Positions 35,311 to 46,053 are shown, numbered from the stretch's first letter. The stretch is DNA of 64,000 bases from Neoaquamicrobium sediminum (GCF_013240295.1 NZ_JABETK010000002.1:372001-436000), one strand, 5' to 3'. A program made the numbers and translations. The notes: a model not told the origin generated them from the letters alone.

Positions 35311-37422
35311 GTGTCTGCTCGTTCGTTCCGTACCTTCAACGCCGCTCTGCTCGCTGCAAGCGCTCTCGCATGGCCGACGATCGGCCTCGCGCAGGAAGCC
35401 CCGACCGTTCTCGACGTCATCGAAATCCAGTCCGAGAGCAACGACATCCTCGTCCAGGAGGGTTATGTCGCCAAGCAGGACAGGATCGGGACCAAGGTCG
35501 ATACGCCGATTGCGGATATTCCGCAGGCCATCTCGGTCATCACGCAGGACCAGATCGAGGACCAGAAGCCGCGCACGCTCAACGAGACGCTGTCCTACAC
35601 CGCGAGCGCCAATCCCAACGGGTTCGGCTTTGACAGCCGCTATGACGCCTTCACCCTGCGCGGCTTCCCGTCCTACTACAATGGCATCTTCCGCGACGGG
35701 CTGCGGCAGTACAATGGCCCCTCGGCCTGGTTCAAGACGGAGCCCTACGGCATCGAAGGCCTGACCGTGCTCAAGGGGCCGGCGTCGTCGCTCTACGGCA
35801 TCAGCGGCCCCGGCGGCCTTGTCAATCTGGTCACCAAGCGGCCGAAGGACGAGCCTTTCCGCGAGATCGAGGTGCTCTTGGGTGGCAACGACCGCTATCA
35901 GGCTGCGTTCGACCTGTCCGGTCCTGCCGATGAGGACGGCACGCTGCTCTACCGCCTGACCGGGCTTGCGCGTAAGTCCAACACCGATCTTCCGGGCTAC
36001 GCCGACGACAAGCTCTATCTTGCGCCCGCGGTCACCTGGAAGCCGGACGAGGGCACCAAGCTGACCGTTCTCGGCGAAATCTCGCAAGCCGTGACCGGCG
36101 GGACGGCGTTCTTCTACAACCCTGCCTACGGCGAGGTGTCGAACCTCTACGAAGGTGACCCGGCCTGGAACGATTTCACCGGCTTGCAGGGACGCATCGG
36201 CTACGAGTTCGAGCATCGTTTCAACGACACGCTGACAGTGCGCCAGAACCTGCGCTTCAACGCCGTGGATGCCGATCTGCAATATAGCGGCCACTACCTG
36301 GTCGATCCGTCCGACCCCGACGATCTCGCCCGCTACTGGGGGCACTACAAGGAGAACGCGAAGAATTTTGTCGTGGACAATCAGGCCCAGTTCGAGTTCG
36401 ACACCGGTCCGGTCAGCCATGTCGCCGTTGCCGGGTTGGACTATAGCTGGACGGATTACGACGCGCAGAACGCCACGTCCTACGTCTCGGTGGACGACAT
36501 CGAGGAGATGCCGATGTCGTTCTCCGGCAGCCAGCGAATGCACCAGATCGGTGCTTATGTGCATGACCAGATGCAGTGGAACAACTTCACGCTGTTCGCC
36601 AGCGGCCGCTACGACTGGGTCGACACGCAGAGCGTCGACTACCTGTTCAACGAGACCGAGCAGACGGACAGTGCGTTTTCCGGCCGCGTCGGCGTTTCCT
36701 ACCGCACGGATTGGGGCATCATCCCCTATGCCAATTACTCCACCTCGTTCTCGCCCAATATCGGCTTCGTCTATGACAGCGCCACCAATGAGCGCCGGGT
36801 CGCGCGACCAACCAAGGGCAAGCAGGTCGAGATCGGCGTCAAATACGAAATCCCCGACTACAACGCCATCATCAACGCCTCGGTCTTCAACATCGATCAG
36901 ACGGACGGCGTCGTCTATGACGGCACTTTCGACGATGCCGGCAACCAGCGCCAGCGCCAGCTCGACCTGAATTCGCGCGGCTTCGAACTGGAGGCCGCCA
37001 CGACGCTGGACAATGGCGTCAGCCTGGTCGGCTCCTACACCTACATGCGCATGAAGATCGACAGGGGTGCGGCCGGCACCGAAGGCAACGAGCTGTCGTC
37101 GACGCCCAATCACATCTTCTCGCTGTGGGGCCAATATCGGTTCCGCGACGGTGCGATGGCTGGTCTCGGGCTCGGCGCCGGCGTTCGATATGTCGGCGAG
37201 AGCTTCGGCGACGATCAGAACTCGTTCAAGAACGATGACCGCGTATTCGTCGATGCGTCGGTATCCTACGATTTCGGCGTCCGCAATCCTGAGCTCGAAG
37301 GCCTGCTGCTGCAGGTCAACGCCAAGAACCTGTTCGACGAGCGCAAGAAGATCTGCACCGCCGGCAACTGCTATTGGGATGAAGGCCGCTCGGTCTTCGG
37401 CAGCCTGCGCTACCGGTTCTGA
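35311..37422 (+). CDS. TonB-dependent siderophore receptor
   Basis: Outer-membrane channel that takes up a ferric siderophore. The 703-residue protein has a signal peptide (SFRTFNAALLAASALAWP, ending near GLAQEAPT). A plug domain follows (DTPIADIPQAISVITQDQIEDQKPRTL, then LKGPASSLYGISGPGGLVNLVTKRP), then a 22-strand-type barrel ending in VFGSLRYRF with the terminal aromatic residue. The GTG start follows AAGGGGG. It heads an operon with a RhtX-type permease and a siderophore-interacting protein. Confidence 0.95.
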   Translation: MSARSFRTFNAALLAASALAWPTIGLAQEAPTVLDVIEIQSESNDILVQEGYVAKQDRIGTKVDTPIADIPQAISVITQDQIEDQKPRTLNETLSYTASANPNGFGFDSRYDAFTLRGFPSYYNGIFRDGLRQYNGPSAWFKTEPYGIEGLTVLKGPASSLYGISGPGGLVNLVTKRPKDEPFREIEVLLGGNDRYQAAFDLSGPADEDGTLLYRLTGLARKSNTDLPGYADDKLYLAPAVTWKPDEGTKLTVLGEISQAVTGGTAFFYNPAYGEVSNLYEGDPAWNDFTGLQGRIGYEFEHRFNDTLTVRQNLRFNAVDADLQYSGHYLVDPSDPDDLARYWGHYKENAKNFVVDNQAQFEFDTGPVSHVAVAGLDYSWTDYDAQNATSYVSVDDIEEMPMSFSGSQRMHQIGAYVHDQMQWNNFTLFASGRYDWVDTQSVDYLFNETEQTDSAFSGRVGVSYRTDWGIIPYANYSTSFSPNIGFVYDSATNERRVARPTKGKQVEIGVKYEIPDYNAIINASVFNIDQTDGVVYDGTFDDAGNQRQRQLDLNSRGFELEAATTLDNGVSLVGSYTYMRMKIDRGAAGTEGNELSSTPNHIFSLWGQYRFRDGAMAGLGLGAGVRYVGESFGDDQNSFKNDDRVFVDASVSYDFGVRNPELEGLLLQVNAKNLFDERKKICTAGNCYWDEGRSVFGSLRYRF

Positions 37423-37427
37423 CACCG

Positions 37428-38687
37428 ATGGCCGACGGCACGCCAGTGTCAGCCAACCCCGCCGCCGTCGTGTTCGCGGTGGGCGGCCTCTATGTCGCGC
37501 AAAGCGTCATCGGCGGGGTGACGTGGACCGGGCTGCCGGCCGTACTGCGCGATCAGGGCCTGTCGCTCGATAATGTCGGGCTTCTGTCGCTGATCGCGCT
37601 GCCGTGGGCCTTGAAGTTCCTGTGGGCGCCGATGGTGGAGCGCTATCGCTTGCCGCCGGTGGGCCGCAATCGCTCCGGCGTCATCGTCGCCGTGGGTGGC
37701 ATCATCTCGATCGCGGGCCTGATCGTGGTTGGCCTGCTCGGGCCGAGCCCGCTGGTGCCCGTTCTTGCCTGCCTCACGGTGGTGGCTCTTGCCGCGGCCA
37801 CAGTCGACATCGCGTGCGACGGCTACGCGGTCGAAAGCCTGCCGCGCTCCCAGCACGGCTGGGCAAACGCGGCCCAGGTCGGCGGCGCGTATCTGGGGTC
37901 CGCCATCGGTGGCGGGCTGTTCTTGCTGCTTGTGGCCGGCCTCGGCTGGACCGATGCGATGTGGGCGATGGCAGCACTTCTGGCGGTCCTTGGATTGCCG
38001 TTCCTGCTGCGCTCGCAGGCAGCCGGGGCGAGCGAGGAGCGTCCGCACGTGCCGTCGCTTGCCGCGGCCCTGCGTCGGCCGGCGATACGCCGGGGCCTGC
38101 TCGCCGCCGCGCTCTATGTGGTGGCGCAGAAGACGGCGCTGATGATGCTTGGCCCGTTCCTCGTCGATGCCGGGCTCGACCTCGCGACCCTGGGGTTGCT
38201 CAATGGGGCCGGCAGCATGGTTGTTGGGCTTGGTGCGGCACTTCTCGGCGGGGCGCTGGTGCGCATGCTCGGCGCGCGCGCCGTGCTGGTCATCGCGCTG
38301 GTCCTGCAGGCGCTTGCGCTCGCCACATTCGCATCGCGCGGTCTTCTGTTCATCGACCTGCCGTTGCCGGTGCTGCTCGCCGTCGCAGTCGCCAGTTCCT
38401 CGGGCATCATGGCGCTTGGCTTCGTCGCTCTTTATGCGCAGTTCATGCACTGGTCCGACCCGCGCCAGGGCGGCGTCGACTTCACGCTGTTCCAGTCGAT
38501 GGATGCTCTCGTCAGCATGGCCGGCGGGGTTGCCGCCGGTTTCGTGGCCGAGCATCTCGGCTACGGCGTCTTCTTTGCAGGCGCCGGCCTGATCGCGCTC
38601 GCGACGATACCGGCCATCGCGTTCGTCACGCGCCCCACGACACCAGAAATTCCCGCAACGCTCGAGCCGGTCGGAGAAAGCCAGTGA
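37428..38687 (+). CDS. RhtX/FptX-type siderophore permease (MFS)
   Basis: A 419-residue inner-membrane protein with about 12 hydrophobic segments. GGVTWTGLPAVLRDQGLSLDNVGLLSLIALPWALKFLWAPMVERY near the N-terminus matches the RhtX/FptX group, single-protein importers of siderophores such as rhizobactin 1021 and pyochelin. The start is 5 bases after the receptor stop, and its end overlaps the next gene by 4 bases. Together with the receptor, it avoids the need for a siderophore ABC transporter. Confidence 0.88.
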   Translation: MADGTPVSANPAAVVFAVGGLYVAQSVIGGVTWTGLPAVLRDQGLSLDNVGLLSLIALPWALKFLWAPMVERYRLPPVGRNRSGVIVAVGGIISIAGLIVVGLLGPSPLVPVLACLTVVALAAATVDIACDGYAVESLPRSQHGWANAAQVGGAYLGSAIGGGLFLLLVAGLGWTDAMWAMAALLAVLGLPFLLRSQAAGASEERPHVPSLAAALRRPAIRRGLLAAALYVVAQKTALMMLGPFLVDAGLDLATLGLLNGAGSMVVGLGAALLGGALVRMLGARAVLVIALVLQALALATFASRGLLFIDLPLPVLLAVAVASSSGIMALGFVALYAQFMHWSDPRQGGVDFTLFQSMDALVSMAGGVAAGFVAEHLGYGVFFAGAGLIALATIPAIAFVTRPTTPEIPATLEPVGESQ

Positions 38688-39772
38688 CCCCGCAACACAC
38701 GCTTCGTGCCGAAACCACCATAGCCATTTCATCGCCGCTCGACGTGATGGCAAGGCTGCGCGATCATTTCATCGAACATGGCACGGTGTCGGGTTCCGAC
38801 GAGCGATGGAGCGCCGATTTCGGTATCGGCACCGTCGAAGCCACCGCAATTGCGCAGGCCATGCAGTTCCGCGTTCAGGCCTCGGACGAGACCTCGCTCG
38901 CCTTCCTGCAATGGGGCGTCACCGACCATGTCGGCGAGTTCGCGGATGGCCCCGTGCCGGAAGTGGTCTGGCAGGGCGGTATCCGCGCCGGCGCGCCCTT
39001 GCCCTATTTCCGCGAGATGAGGGTTGTCCGCGCAGCCCAGGTCACGCCGCGCATGCGCCGGCTGACGCTTGCCGGCGCCGATTTGCGGCGCTTCAGCTAT
39101 GGCGGCATCCACATGCGGCTGCTGCTCGCGCCGACGAAGGGTGTCTCACCCGTGTGGCCGGTCATGGGGACGGACGGGCGGCAGGCGTGGCCGGAGGGTC
39201 CGAGACCGATCAACCGCGTCTATACCATTCGCCGCATCGACGTCGAGGCAGGTGAGATCGATGTCGATTTCGTTCTGCACGAGGGCGACGAGATGCCGGG
39301 CGCGACATTTGCCGCCGAAGCCGCGGCGGGCGATGTCGTCGGCATGACCGGGCCGGGCGGTGGCGAGCTGCGCGATGCGGACTGGTGCGTTCTGGCCGGC
39401 GACGAGACGGCCTTGCCCGCCATCGGCCGCATGCTCGAGGAGATGCCGGCCGGCCGCAAGGTGGTCGCCCTGATCGAGATCGCCGACGACGCGGAACGCC
39501 AGCACCTGACCACGAACGCCGATCTCGACCTCCGCTGGCTTTCGCGGGAGGGCAGGCCCGCCGGAACGACGAGGCTGCTGGCCGATGCGGTTAAGGGTCT
39601 GGCACTGCCCGAAGACGGCCGCTCGATCTTCATCTGGGCAGGCTGCGAGCACGCCGCCGCGCGCGAGATCCGCACATACCTGCGCAAGGAATGCGATCTG
39701 CCGCGCGGCAGCAATCTCATTGCCGCCTACTGGCGTCGAGGCAAGAGCGGCGAGGTCGCGGACGCCGACTGA
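38684..39772 (+). CDS. Siderophore-interacting ferric reductase with N-terminal DUF2218 domain
   Basis: About 362 residues. The N-terminal 95 form a DUF2218 domain (LRAETTIAISSPLDVMARLRDHFIEH, VEATAIAQAMQFRVQA). FAD-binding and NAD(P)H-binding siderophore-interacting domains follow (REMRVVRAAQVTPRMRRLTLAG, INRVYTIRRID, CVLAGDETALPAIGRML, IFIWAGCEHAAAREIRTYL). It releases iron from imported siderophore by reduction in the cytoplasm. A GTG start overlapping the permease stop is set by GGAGAAAGCCA. The downstream gap carries no clear terminator. Confidence 0.9.
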   Translation: MTPQHTLRAETTIAISSPLDVMARLRDHFIEHGTVSGSDERWSADFGIGTVEATAIAQAMQFRVQASDETSLAFLQWGVTDHVGEFADGPVPEVVWQGGIRAGAPLPYFREMRVVRAAQVTPRMRRLTLAGADLRRFSYGGIHMRLLLAPTKGVSPVWPVMGTDGRQAWPEGPRPINRVYTIRRIDVEAGEIDVDFVLHEGDEMPGATFAAEAAAGDVVGMTGPGGGELRDADWCVLAGDETALPAIGRMLEEMPAGRKVVALIEIADDAERQHLTTNADLDLRWLSREGRPAGTTRLLADAVKGLALPEDGRSIFIWAGCEHAAAREIRTYLRKECDLPRGSNLIAAYWRRGKSGEVADAD

Positions 39773-39893
39773 TCGGTTCGCGCAGCGCTGTCCATCCCGG
39801 CAGGGCAGGGGCGGGCCGCCACGGACAGGAATTTTCCCTAACCCCCGTCTCGGGCCTCTTGCAATCCGCCGGATTTCGGGCGATAGACCCGAA

Positions 39894-39910
39894 CCGTAAC
39901 GTACGGTACG
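39894..39910 (+). promoter_or_regulatory. Overlapping palindromes upstream of the TetR gene
   Basis: CCGTA-ACG-TACGG (39894-39906) and CGTAC-G-GTACG (39900-39910) overlap, 44 bases before the TetR start. Self-repressed TetR genes often have such a site. This is a motif reading only. Confidence 0.45.
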
Positions 39911-39954
39911 GGCTTTGAAGCCTTCTGCCGGACCATTGCAACGAGGCGGATCAG

Positions 39955-41657
<1,703 letters not shown>

Positions 41658-41729
41658 GCGACGCCGTCGGTTCCGCCTGCCGTAGGGATTGTACCCGGCG
41701 CCGGCGGTAAAGCATTGCGAAACCTCACC

Positions 41730-41761
41730 GAGCCGCGGCGCACACTGCGGCTCGATTTTTT
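41730..41761 (+). terminator. Intrinsic terminator after ilvC
   Basis: GAGCCGC (41730-41736) and GCGGCTC (41747-41753) form a perfect 7-base-pair stem with a 10-base loop, followed by GATTTTTT. It lies 72 bases after the ilvC stop and before the peptidase gene, so ilvC transcription ends here. Confidence 0.85.
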
Positions 41762-41801
41762 GCTAGGCTGCGATCGCGGGCGGGGCGCGTTGGAGGACGC
41801 A

Positions 41802-42863
41802 ATGAAGGTCGATTCCGCGCTTGAGCTCCAGGCCCGTATTTTCTCGCAGATTTTCGAGTTCGTCGAAGCGCCGGTGGTTGCCGGCCTGGAATATCCCTCG
41901 CCGGGCCTTTTTCTCGATCCGGCACTTCTGGAAACGAAGGCAGCCCGGCCGCGCAAGCCCAGGCACCGCGCCGTCGAGGACATTGCGCTCGGCATAACGA
42001 CTGACGAAGGCAGGGACGACGCCAGGCTGGCGATCCTCGTTCAGGACCGGCGTAAGGTGAACTGTTCCGTGGTCGAGCAGGCCGTCGAGGCAGCCCGCGG
42101 CGAGGCGGAGGTGCTGTATATCGGACGGCAGAAGCCGCTGTGGACCTTGGTCCGCAACGATCCCCTCAGGCTCGGCTGCAGCATCTCGCCGACGATAGTC
42201 AGATATGCCGGCACGTTCGGCTGCTTCTGTCGCGACAACGAGAGCGGAAGCGTCGGCATCCTGTCGAACAACCACGTGCTCGCCGACGTCAACAGCACGC
42301 CTGTTTCCACCCGGATCATGCAGCCCGGCGCGCGCGACGGCGGCAAGCCGGGGGCGGACGACATTGCGGAATTGACCCGCTTCGTGCCGATCCAGTTCGG
42401 CGGTTTCCCGAACCCGGTCGATGCCGCCTTCGCCACGCTCATCGGTCACGACCGTGCCGAAGACAGGGCAACACTCTTCGACAGCGCCGACGAGCCGCAA
42501 CCTGCCGTCACGCTTCAGCCGGCATCGCCCGTCGATGCGATGCCCGGCATGACCGTGCTCAAAACCGGCCGCACCACGCGCCACACCCGTGGCCTGGTGC
42601 GCGCCGTCAACGTCAACAATTTCCTGGTCGACGTGGGCGTGGGCGTCGCCCGCTTCGACAACCAGATCGTCATCGAGACAGCAGCGCCCCCACAGCCTTT
42701 CGGCAGGCCCGGAGATAGCGGGTCGCTGATCGTCGACGAAGAGGGCAGACCGGTCGCGCTGCTCTTTGCGGGCTCGGCCTCCGGCGGCGCAGGCAATGTT
42801 GGAATTACGGGGGCAAACCCTATATCATCCGTGACCGCTCAACTGGGAGTGACCTTGGTCTGA
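41802..42863 (+). CDS. Trypsin-like (S1 fold) serine peptidase domain protein
   Basis: A 353-residue protein with no signal peptide. The C-terminal two-thirds look like a chymotrypsin-fold peptidase: the catalytic histidine in GILSNNHVLADVN, a candidate aspartate in NPVDAAFATLIG, and the nucleophile serine in GRPGDSGSLIVDEEGRPVALLFAGS. An N-terminal helical region is followed by a small domain (about residues 60-125, DIALGITTDEGRDDARLAILV). The ATG at 41802 is set by a strong GGAGG site; the frame is open to 41715. It resembles cytoplasmic NAL1-like peptidases of unknown role. The next gene encodes a stand-alone version of the small domain. Confidence 0.75.
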   Translation: MKVDSALELQARIFSQIFEFVEAPVVAGLEYPSPGLFLDPALLETKAARPRKPRHRAVEDIALGITTDEGRDDARLAILVQDRRKVNCSVVEQAVEAARGEAEVLYIGRQKPLWTLVRNDPLRLGCSISPTIVRYAGTFGCFCRDNESGSVGILSNNHVLADVNSTPVSTRIMQPGARDGGKPGADDIAELTRFVPIQFGGFPNPVDAAFATLIGHDRAEDRATLFDSADEPQPAVTLQPASPVDAMPGMTVLKTGRTTRHTRGLVRAVNVNNFLVDVGVGVARFDNQIVIETAAPPQPFGRPGDSGSLIVDEEGRPVALLFAGSASGGAGNVGITGANPISSVTAQLGVTLV

Positions 42864-42871
42864 GGCATCAA

Positions 42872-43105
42872 ATGGTGGCCACGAAACACTCGATGGAACA
42901 AGCCATCGAGATACAGAAGGCATTTGAACGCCGCTTCGCCGGCAAAGGCGAAGTGGTGAGCGTCGGCATCGGGCTCAACGGTGCCAAGGACGATCTGGCC
43001 ATCAATGTATGCGTCTCCCGCCCGAATGAGGCCGAAAACCTGCCCAAGACCTTCGACGGGTTGGATGTCGTTGTCGACGTCGTGGGCGCGATCCGCGCTT
43101 ACTAG
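42872..43105 (+). CDS. Small protein similar to the N-terminal domain of the upstream peptidase
   Basis: A 77-residue protein, 8 bases after the peptidase stop with TGAGG from that stop region serving as its ribosome site. VVSVGIGLNGAKDDLAINVCVSRP, LPKTFDGLDVVVDVVGAIRAY parallels the peptidase segment DIALGITTDEGRDDARLAILVQ, EAEVLYIGRQKP. It may be a detached propeptide, inhibitor or binding module for the peptidase. No family name is known to me; the pairing is inferred from position and sequence likeness. Confidence 0.7.
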   Translation: MVATKHSMEQAIEIQKAFERRFAGKGEVVSVGIGLNGAKDDLAINVCVSRPNEAENLPKTFDGLDVVVDVVGAIRAY

Positions 43106-43229
43106 GCAGCGCAATCCCGACGCTTTCACTACAAACGCCGGAGGCCCGCTTCCGGCTGTTCTGTTTCGGCACAGCGCATCTGGCACGTCTTTCGCTGGAA
43201 AGACGGGATCGAAGCAGGGGAGTTTCGCT

Positions 43230-43526
43230 ATGGAATCCATCACGACCAAGTCGATCGGCCTCGATGGCGAGGTGTTCGAGGAACGGCGACGGGAAACGCG
43301 TCGGCGTGCGTTCAAGGGCGCAACACTCACCTTCAACGGCGGTTATGGCGCATTCGAATGCGTGGTCCGCAACATTTCGGAAGGTGGAGCCAGGCTCACA
43401 TTCGGGGAGGCTTCGGCCGTCCCGGCCCGGTTCGACCTGGCCATGTCGGGCGACGTTCGCAGCCGGGCGGCCGTTGTCCGCTGGCGCTCGCTTACCGACG
43501 TGGGTGTTGAGTTCGTGCCAGCCTGA
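43230..43526 (+). CDS. PilZ domain protein (cyclic di-GMP binding)
   Basis: A 98-residue single-domain PilZ protein. Both ligand motifs are present: the arginine-rich RRETRRRAF and, about 25 residues later, NISEGGARL (N-x-S-x-x-G). Single-domain PilZ proteins relay c-di-GMP levels to motility, cellulose or other systems. The ATG is preceded by AGGGGAG. The 124-base leader contains two small hairpins (43137-43156 and 43186-43205). Could respond to the GGDEF enzyme at 16.8 kb, but this is not linked by position. Confidence 0.85.
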   Translation: MESITTKSIGLDGEVFEERRRETRRRAFKGATLTFNGGYGAFECVVRNISEGGARLTFGEASAVPARFDLAMSGDVRSRAAVVRWRSLTDVGVEFVPA

Positions 43527-43532
43527 GTAAAA

Positions 43533-43566
43533 AAATGCCCGAAGCGAATGGTCGCTCCGGGCATTT
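43533..43566. terminator. Bidirectional terminator between PilZ and BA14K genes
   Basis: AAATGCCCG (43533-43541) and CGGGCATTT (43558-43566) form a perfect outer stem, with AGCGA/TCGCT continuing it after one mismatch and a 4-base loop. A run of As precedes it and Ts end it, so it can stop both convergent genes. Confidence 0.88.
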
Positions 43567-43581
43567 CCGTCTGCAAAAGCC

Positions 43582-44049
43582 TTAGTAGTAGGGCGACACG
43601 CACTCGCGGCGCGGGCCGTTATAGGGCTGGTAGCTGTTGTCATATGCCCTGTACGACCGCCAGCGCGCCTCACACCAGCGATAATGGGCCGCCGACAGGC
43701 GATAGCCGGGGCGTGGCCGGTAACGCGGCGCCGGCGCGACATGGAACTCGATGGTCGGGCGCGGGCGATAGTGACGGCGGTAGCGCCAGCGGTCGTCGTC
43801 GCGCCAGTCACGGCGGCCACGCCAGTCGCGGCGATCACGGTAGTCGCCGCGGTTGCGCCAGCGCTCGCCGTCTCTGCTCCAGTGACGCCGGTCGTTTTCA
43901 CCTTGCACGAGCTGGATTGTCGGCTTCTGCGCGCTGTCGGCAGTTGCCGATGCTGCGTTGAGTGCAGCCGCTGGCGAGGCCATGGCACCCGAACCCAGCC
44001 CCAGACATACCGCCGCGGCGAGGGCAAAGGCAGCGATCTTATGTTTCAT
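43582..44049 (-). CDS. BA14K family protein
   Basis: A 155-residue secreted protein: signal peptide [21 protein letters not shown], a very Arg/Asp/Trp-rich repetitive middle ([22 protein letters not shown]), and the BA14K C-terminal module [22 protein letters not shown] ending in ECVSPYY. BA14K is a Brucella immunoreactive, lectin-like family restricted mostly to Hyphomicrobiales. The charged repeats make the N-terminal half probably disordered. Exact role unknown. Confidence 0.9.
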   Translation of the reverse strand: MKHKIAAFALAAAVCLGLGSGAMASPAAALNAASATADSAQKPTIQLVQGENDRRHWSRDGERWRNRGDYRDRRDWRGRRDWRDDDRWRYRRHYRPRPTIEFHVAPAPRYRPRPGYRLSAAHYRWCEARWRSYRAYDNSYQPYNGPRRECVSPYY

Positions 44050-44200
44050 GGTTATGCTCCTTGGTGTAGCCCACCCTTCATGGCGGACACTATCGCTTCT
44101 GCCAAATGAACGAGCGATGAACGCAAATTAACGCGGTTTGCGGGTTTTCGTTGCCGGCCGGTGCTTGCATTCGCGCGTGCGGTTGGGTCAAGTGCCGGTC

Positions 44201-45313
44201 ATGTCGCTGCGCCTTGCCACCTTCAATGTCGAGAACCTGATGAACAGGTTCGATTTCTCCGGTTTCCGCAACGAACTACACCAGGACAGGGTGCTGTCGC
44301 TTTACGAGATCAAGGACGAAGCCGAATACCGCCAGCTCGAGCGCGCCCGTGCGATTTCCCATACGGATGATGCGCGCCAGCTCTCCGCATTGGCGATCGC
44401 AGCGGCGCGCGCCGACATTTTCTGCCTGCAGGAGGTCGACAATATCGAGGCGTTGCGCGCCTTCGAATACGGCTATCTCTTCAAGATGATCGGCCACGGC
44501 TACCGCGAGAAATACACGACCCAGGGCAATGACGGGCGAGGCATCGACGTGGCCGTCATGGTGCGCGACCAGACTGTCCACGGCCAGCCGATCGAATTCG
44601 TATCCATGCGCAGCCACGCGCATCTGACCTATGCCGATCTGGACCTGTTCACGCCGGGGCTGGCGGAACTGGGCGAAGAGCCGCATGAGCGCATCTTCCG
44701 GCGCGATTGCCTCGAGCTCGACCTACGCATCGGCGGCAAGCCGATGACGATTTATACGGTCCACTTCAAATCCATGGGCAGCCCGCGCAACGGGTTGAAT
44801 GGACGCGATGCGACGATGCCGGTCCGCTTCGCCGAGGCCGCTGCCGTGCGCCGGATCATCGAAGACCGTTTCGGCGTCGATCATGCCGCGGACAAGCGCT
44901 GGGCCATCTGCGGCGACTTCAACGACTATCGCGAGCGCGTCGTCATCACCGGCGACGCACACAACGGCTTCGCCTTCGACCCGGTGCGCGAGGCGCGCTC
45001 CAGCATAGACGTGCTCACCGCCGGAGACTTTTGTGAGAACGTGGTCGAGCGTAGGGCCGAGCTCGACCGCTGGACGCTCTACCATACGCGGGGGCCGGCC
45101 GAACGGCACCTCTGCCAGCTCGACTACATCATGCTGTCGCGCGGCCTGGCGCGGCGCAACGCCACGGCGATGCCGGAAATCGTCCGCGCAGGCCAACCGT
45201 TCCGCACGCCTTTCCCTCCGGGACAGGAGGTGGACCGGTTCCCGCGCACCGGCTGGGATAGACCGAAGGCTTCCGACCACTGCCCCGTCGTCGTGGAACT
45301 CGACATCGCATGA
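44201..45313 (+). CDS. Endonuclease/exonuclease/phosphatase (EEP) family protein
   Basis: About 370 residues of the EEP fold: MSLRLATFNVENLMNRFDF starts the fold. The metal-binding glutamate is in IFCLQEVDNIEAL, the Asp-Asn pair in WAICGDFNDYRERV, and the terminal histidine in KASDHCPVVVELD. No signal peptide, so a cytoplasmic phosphodiesterase or nuclease. The start at 44201 is chosen on similarity; the ribosome site is weak. Overlaps the NUDIX gene by 4 bases (ATGA), so the two are probably made together. Confidence 0.85.
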   Translation: MSLRLATFNVENLMNRFDFSGFRNELHQDRVLSLYEIKDEAEYRQLERARAISHTDDARQLSALAIAAARADIFCLQEVDNIEALRAFEYGYLFKMIGHGYREKYTTQGNDGRGIDVAVMVRDQTVHGQPIEFVSMRSHAHLTYADLDLFTPGLAELGEEPHERIFRRDCLELDLRIGGKPMTIYTVHFKSMGSPRNGLNGRDATMPVRFAEAAAVRRIIEDRFGVDHAADKRWAICGDFNDYRERVVITGDAHNGFAFDPVREARSSIDVLTAGDFCENVVERRAELDRWTLYHTRGPAERHLCQLDYIMLSRGLARRNATAMPEIVRAGQPFRTPFPPGQEVDRFPRTGWDRPKASDHCPVVVELDIA

Positions 45314-46032
45314 GCTTCGACCTTCCAGCCGACGTCATCCTTCCGGTGCGAAACGTCTCCGTGCGGCTCGATCCTGCGCCGCACCCGTTCGGCGTCGCGA
45401 ATGAGGAAGCGATCGCGCAGCACTGGCAGCGCGCGGTGGCCGCCAATCCAGCACTTTTCAACGGCGAGGTGGCCTTGCTTTCGAGCTTGCGATGGGAGGA
45501 GGGCGATCTGATCGGACGCTGCCATATCGTCCGCTATGCCACCTTCCTCTACTGGCGCAGCCTCAGGCCGATCAGCGGGGCTGGGCATGCCTATACCCAC
45601 GCCATGCTGGTGAGCGCCGACAATGCGCTGGTGGCGATACGCATGGGGCCGTCGACCATCAATGCCGGGCTGGTCTATTTCGCTGCCGGGTCGTTCGAGC
45701 CGGTCGATTTCCGCGGCGGCCAGGCCGACCTCGAATTCAACATGCACCGTGAGGTCGGCGAGGAAACCGGCATCGACCTTTCCGGCGTGCGGCATGAGGA
45801 TCGCTACCACCTTTTGTCGAAAACGACCGGCACCGTGCTCTTCCGCCGCTACTTCCTCGACCGGCCGGCCGACGAGCTCGCCGAAGAAATCCGCCGTCAT
45901 GTTGCCGCCGAAGACGATCCCGAGATCGAGGGTCCCGTCATCATCCGCGATCCGAACGACATGCCGGACCGACTTGCCGCCCAGATGCCGGGCCTGATCG
46001 ACTGGCATTTTTCGACGCCGCGCGAGGCGTGA
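45310..46032 (+). CDS. NUDIX hydrolase-like protein with an incomplete Nudix box
   Basis: A 240-residue protein with the core REVGEETGIDL of the Nudix box, but the upstream Gly and Glu expected at fixed spacing (G-x5-E-x7-REUxEE) are not in place; aspartate and alanine occupy those positions. LLSKTTGTVLFRRYFLDRPADELA resembles diadenosine- or NDP-sugar-type members. It is coupled to the EEP gene by a 4-base overlap. Activity may be altered or substrate-specific. Confidence 0.8.
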   Translation: MSFDLPADVILPVRNVSVRLDPAPHPFGVANEEAIAQHWQRAVAANPALFNGEVALLSSLRWEEGDLIGRCHIVRYATFLYWRSLRPISGAGHAYTHAMLVSADNALVAIRMGPSTINAGLVYFAAGSFEPVDFRGGQADLEFNMHREVGEETGIDLSGVRHEDRYHLLSKTTGTVLFRRYFLDRPADELAEEIRRHVAAEDDPEIEGPVIIRDPNDMPDRLAAQMPGLIDWHFSTPREA

Positions 46033-46053
46033 CGCGGGCGCTATTTATCATCC

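Noticed and set aside
43137..43205. Two small hairpins in the PilZ gene leader as a riboswitch
   Set aside because: Short simple stems without a recognisable aptamer; the first may just end the upstream small-protein transcript.
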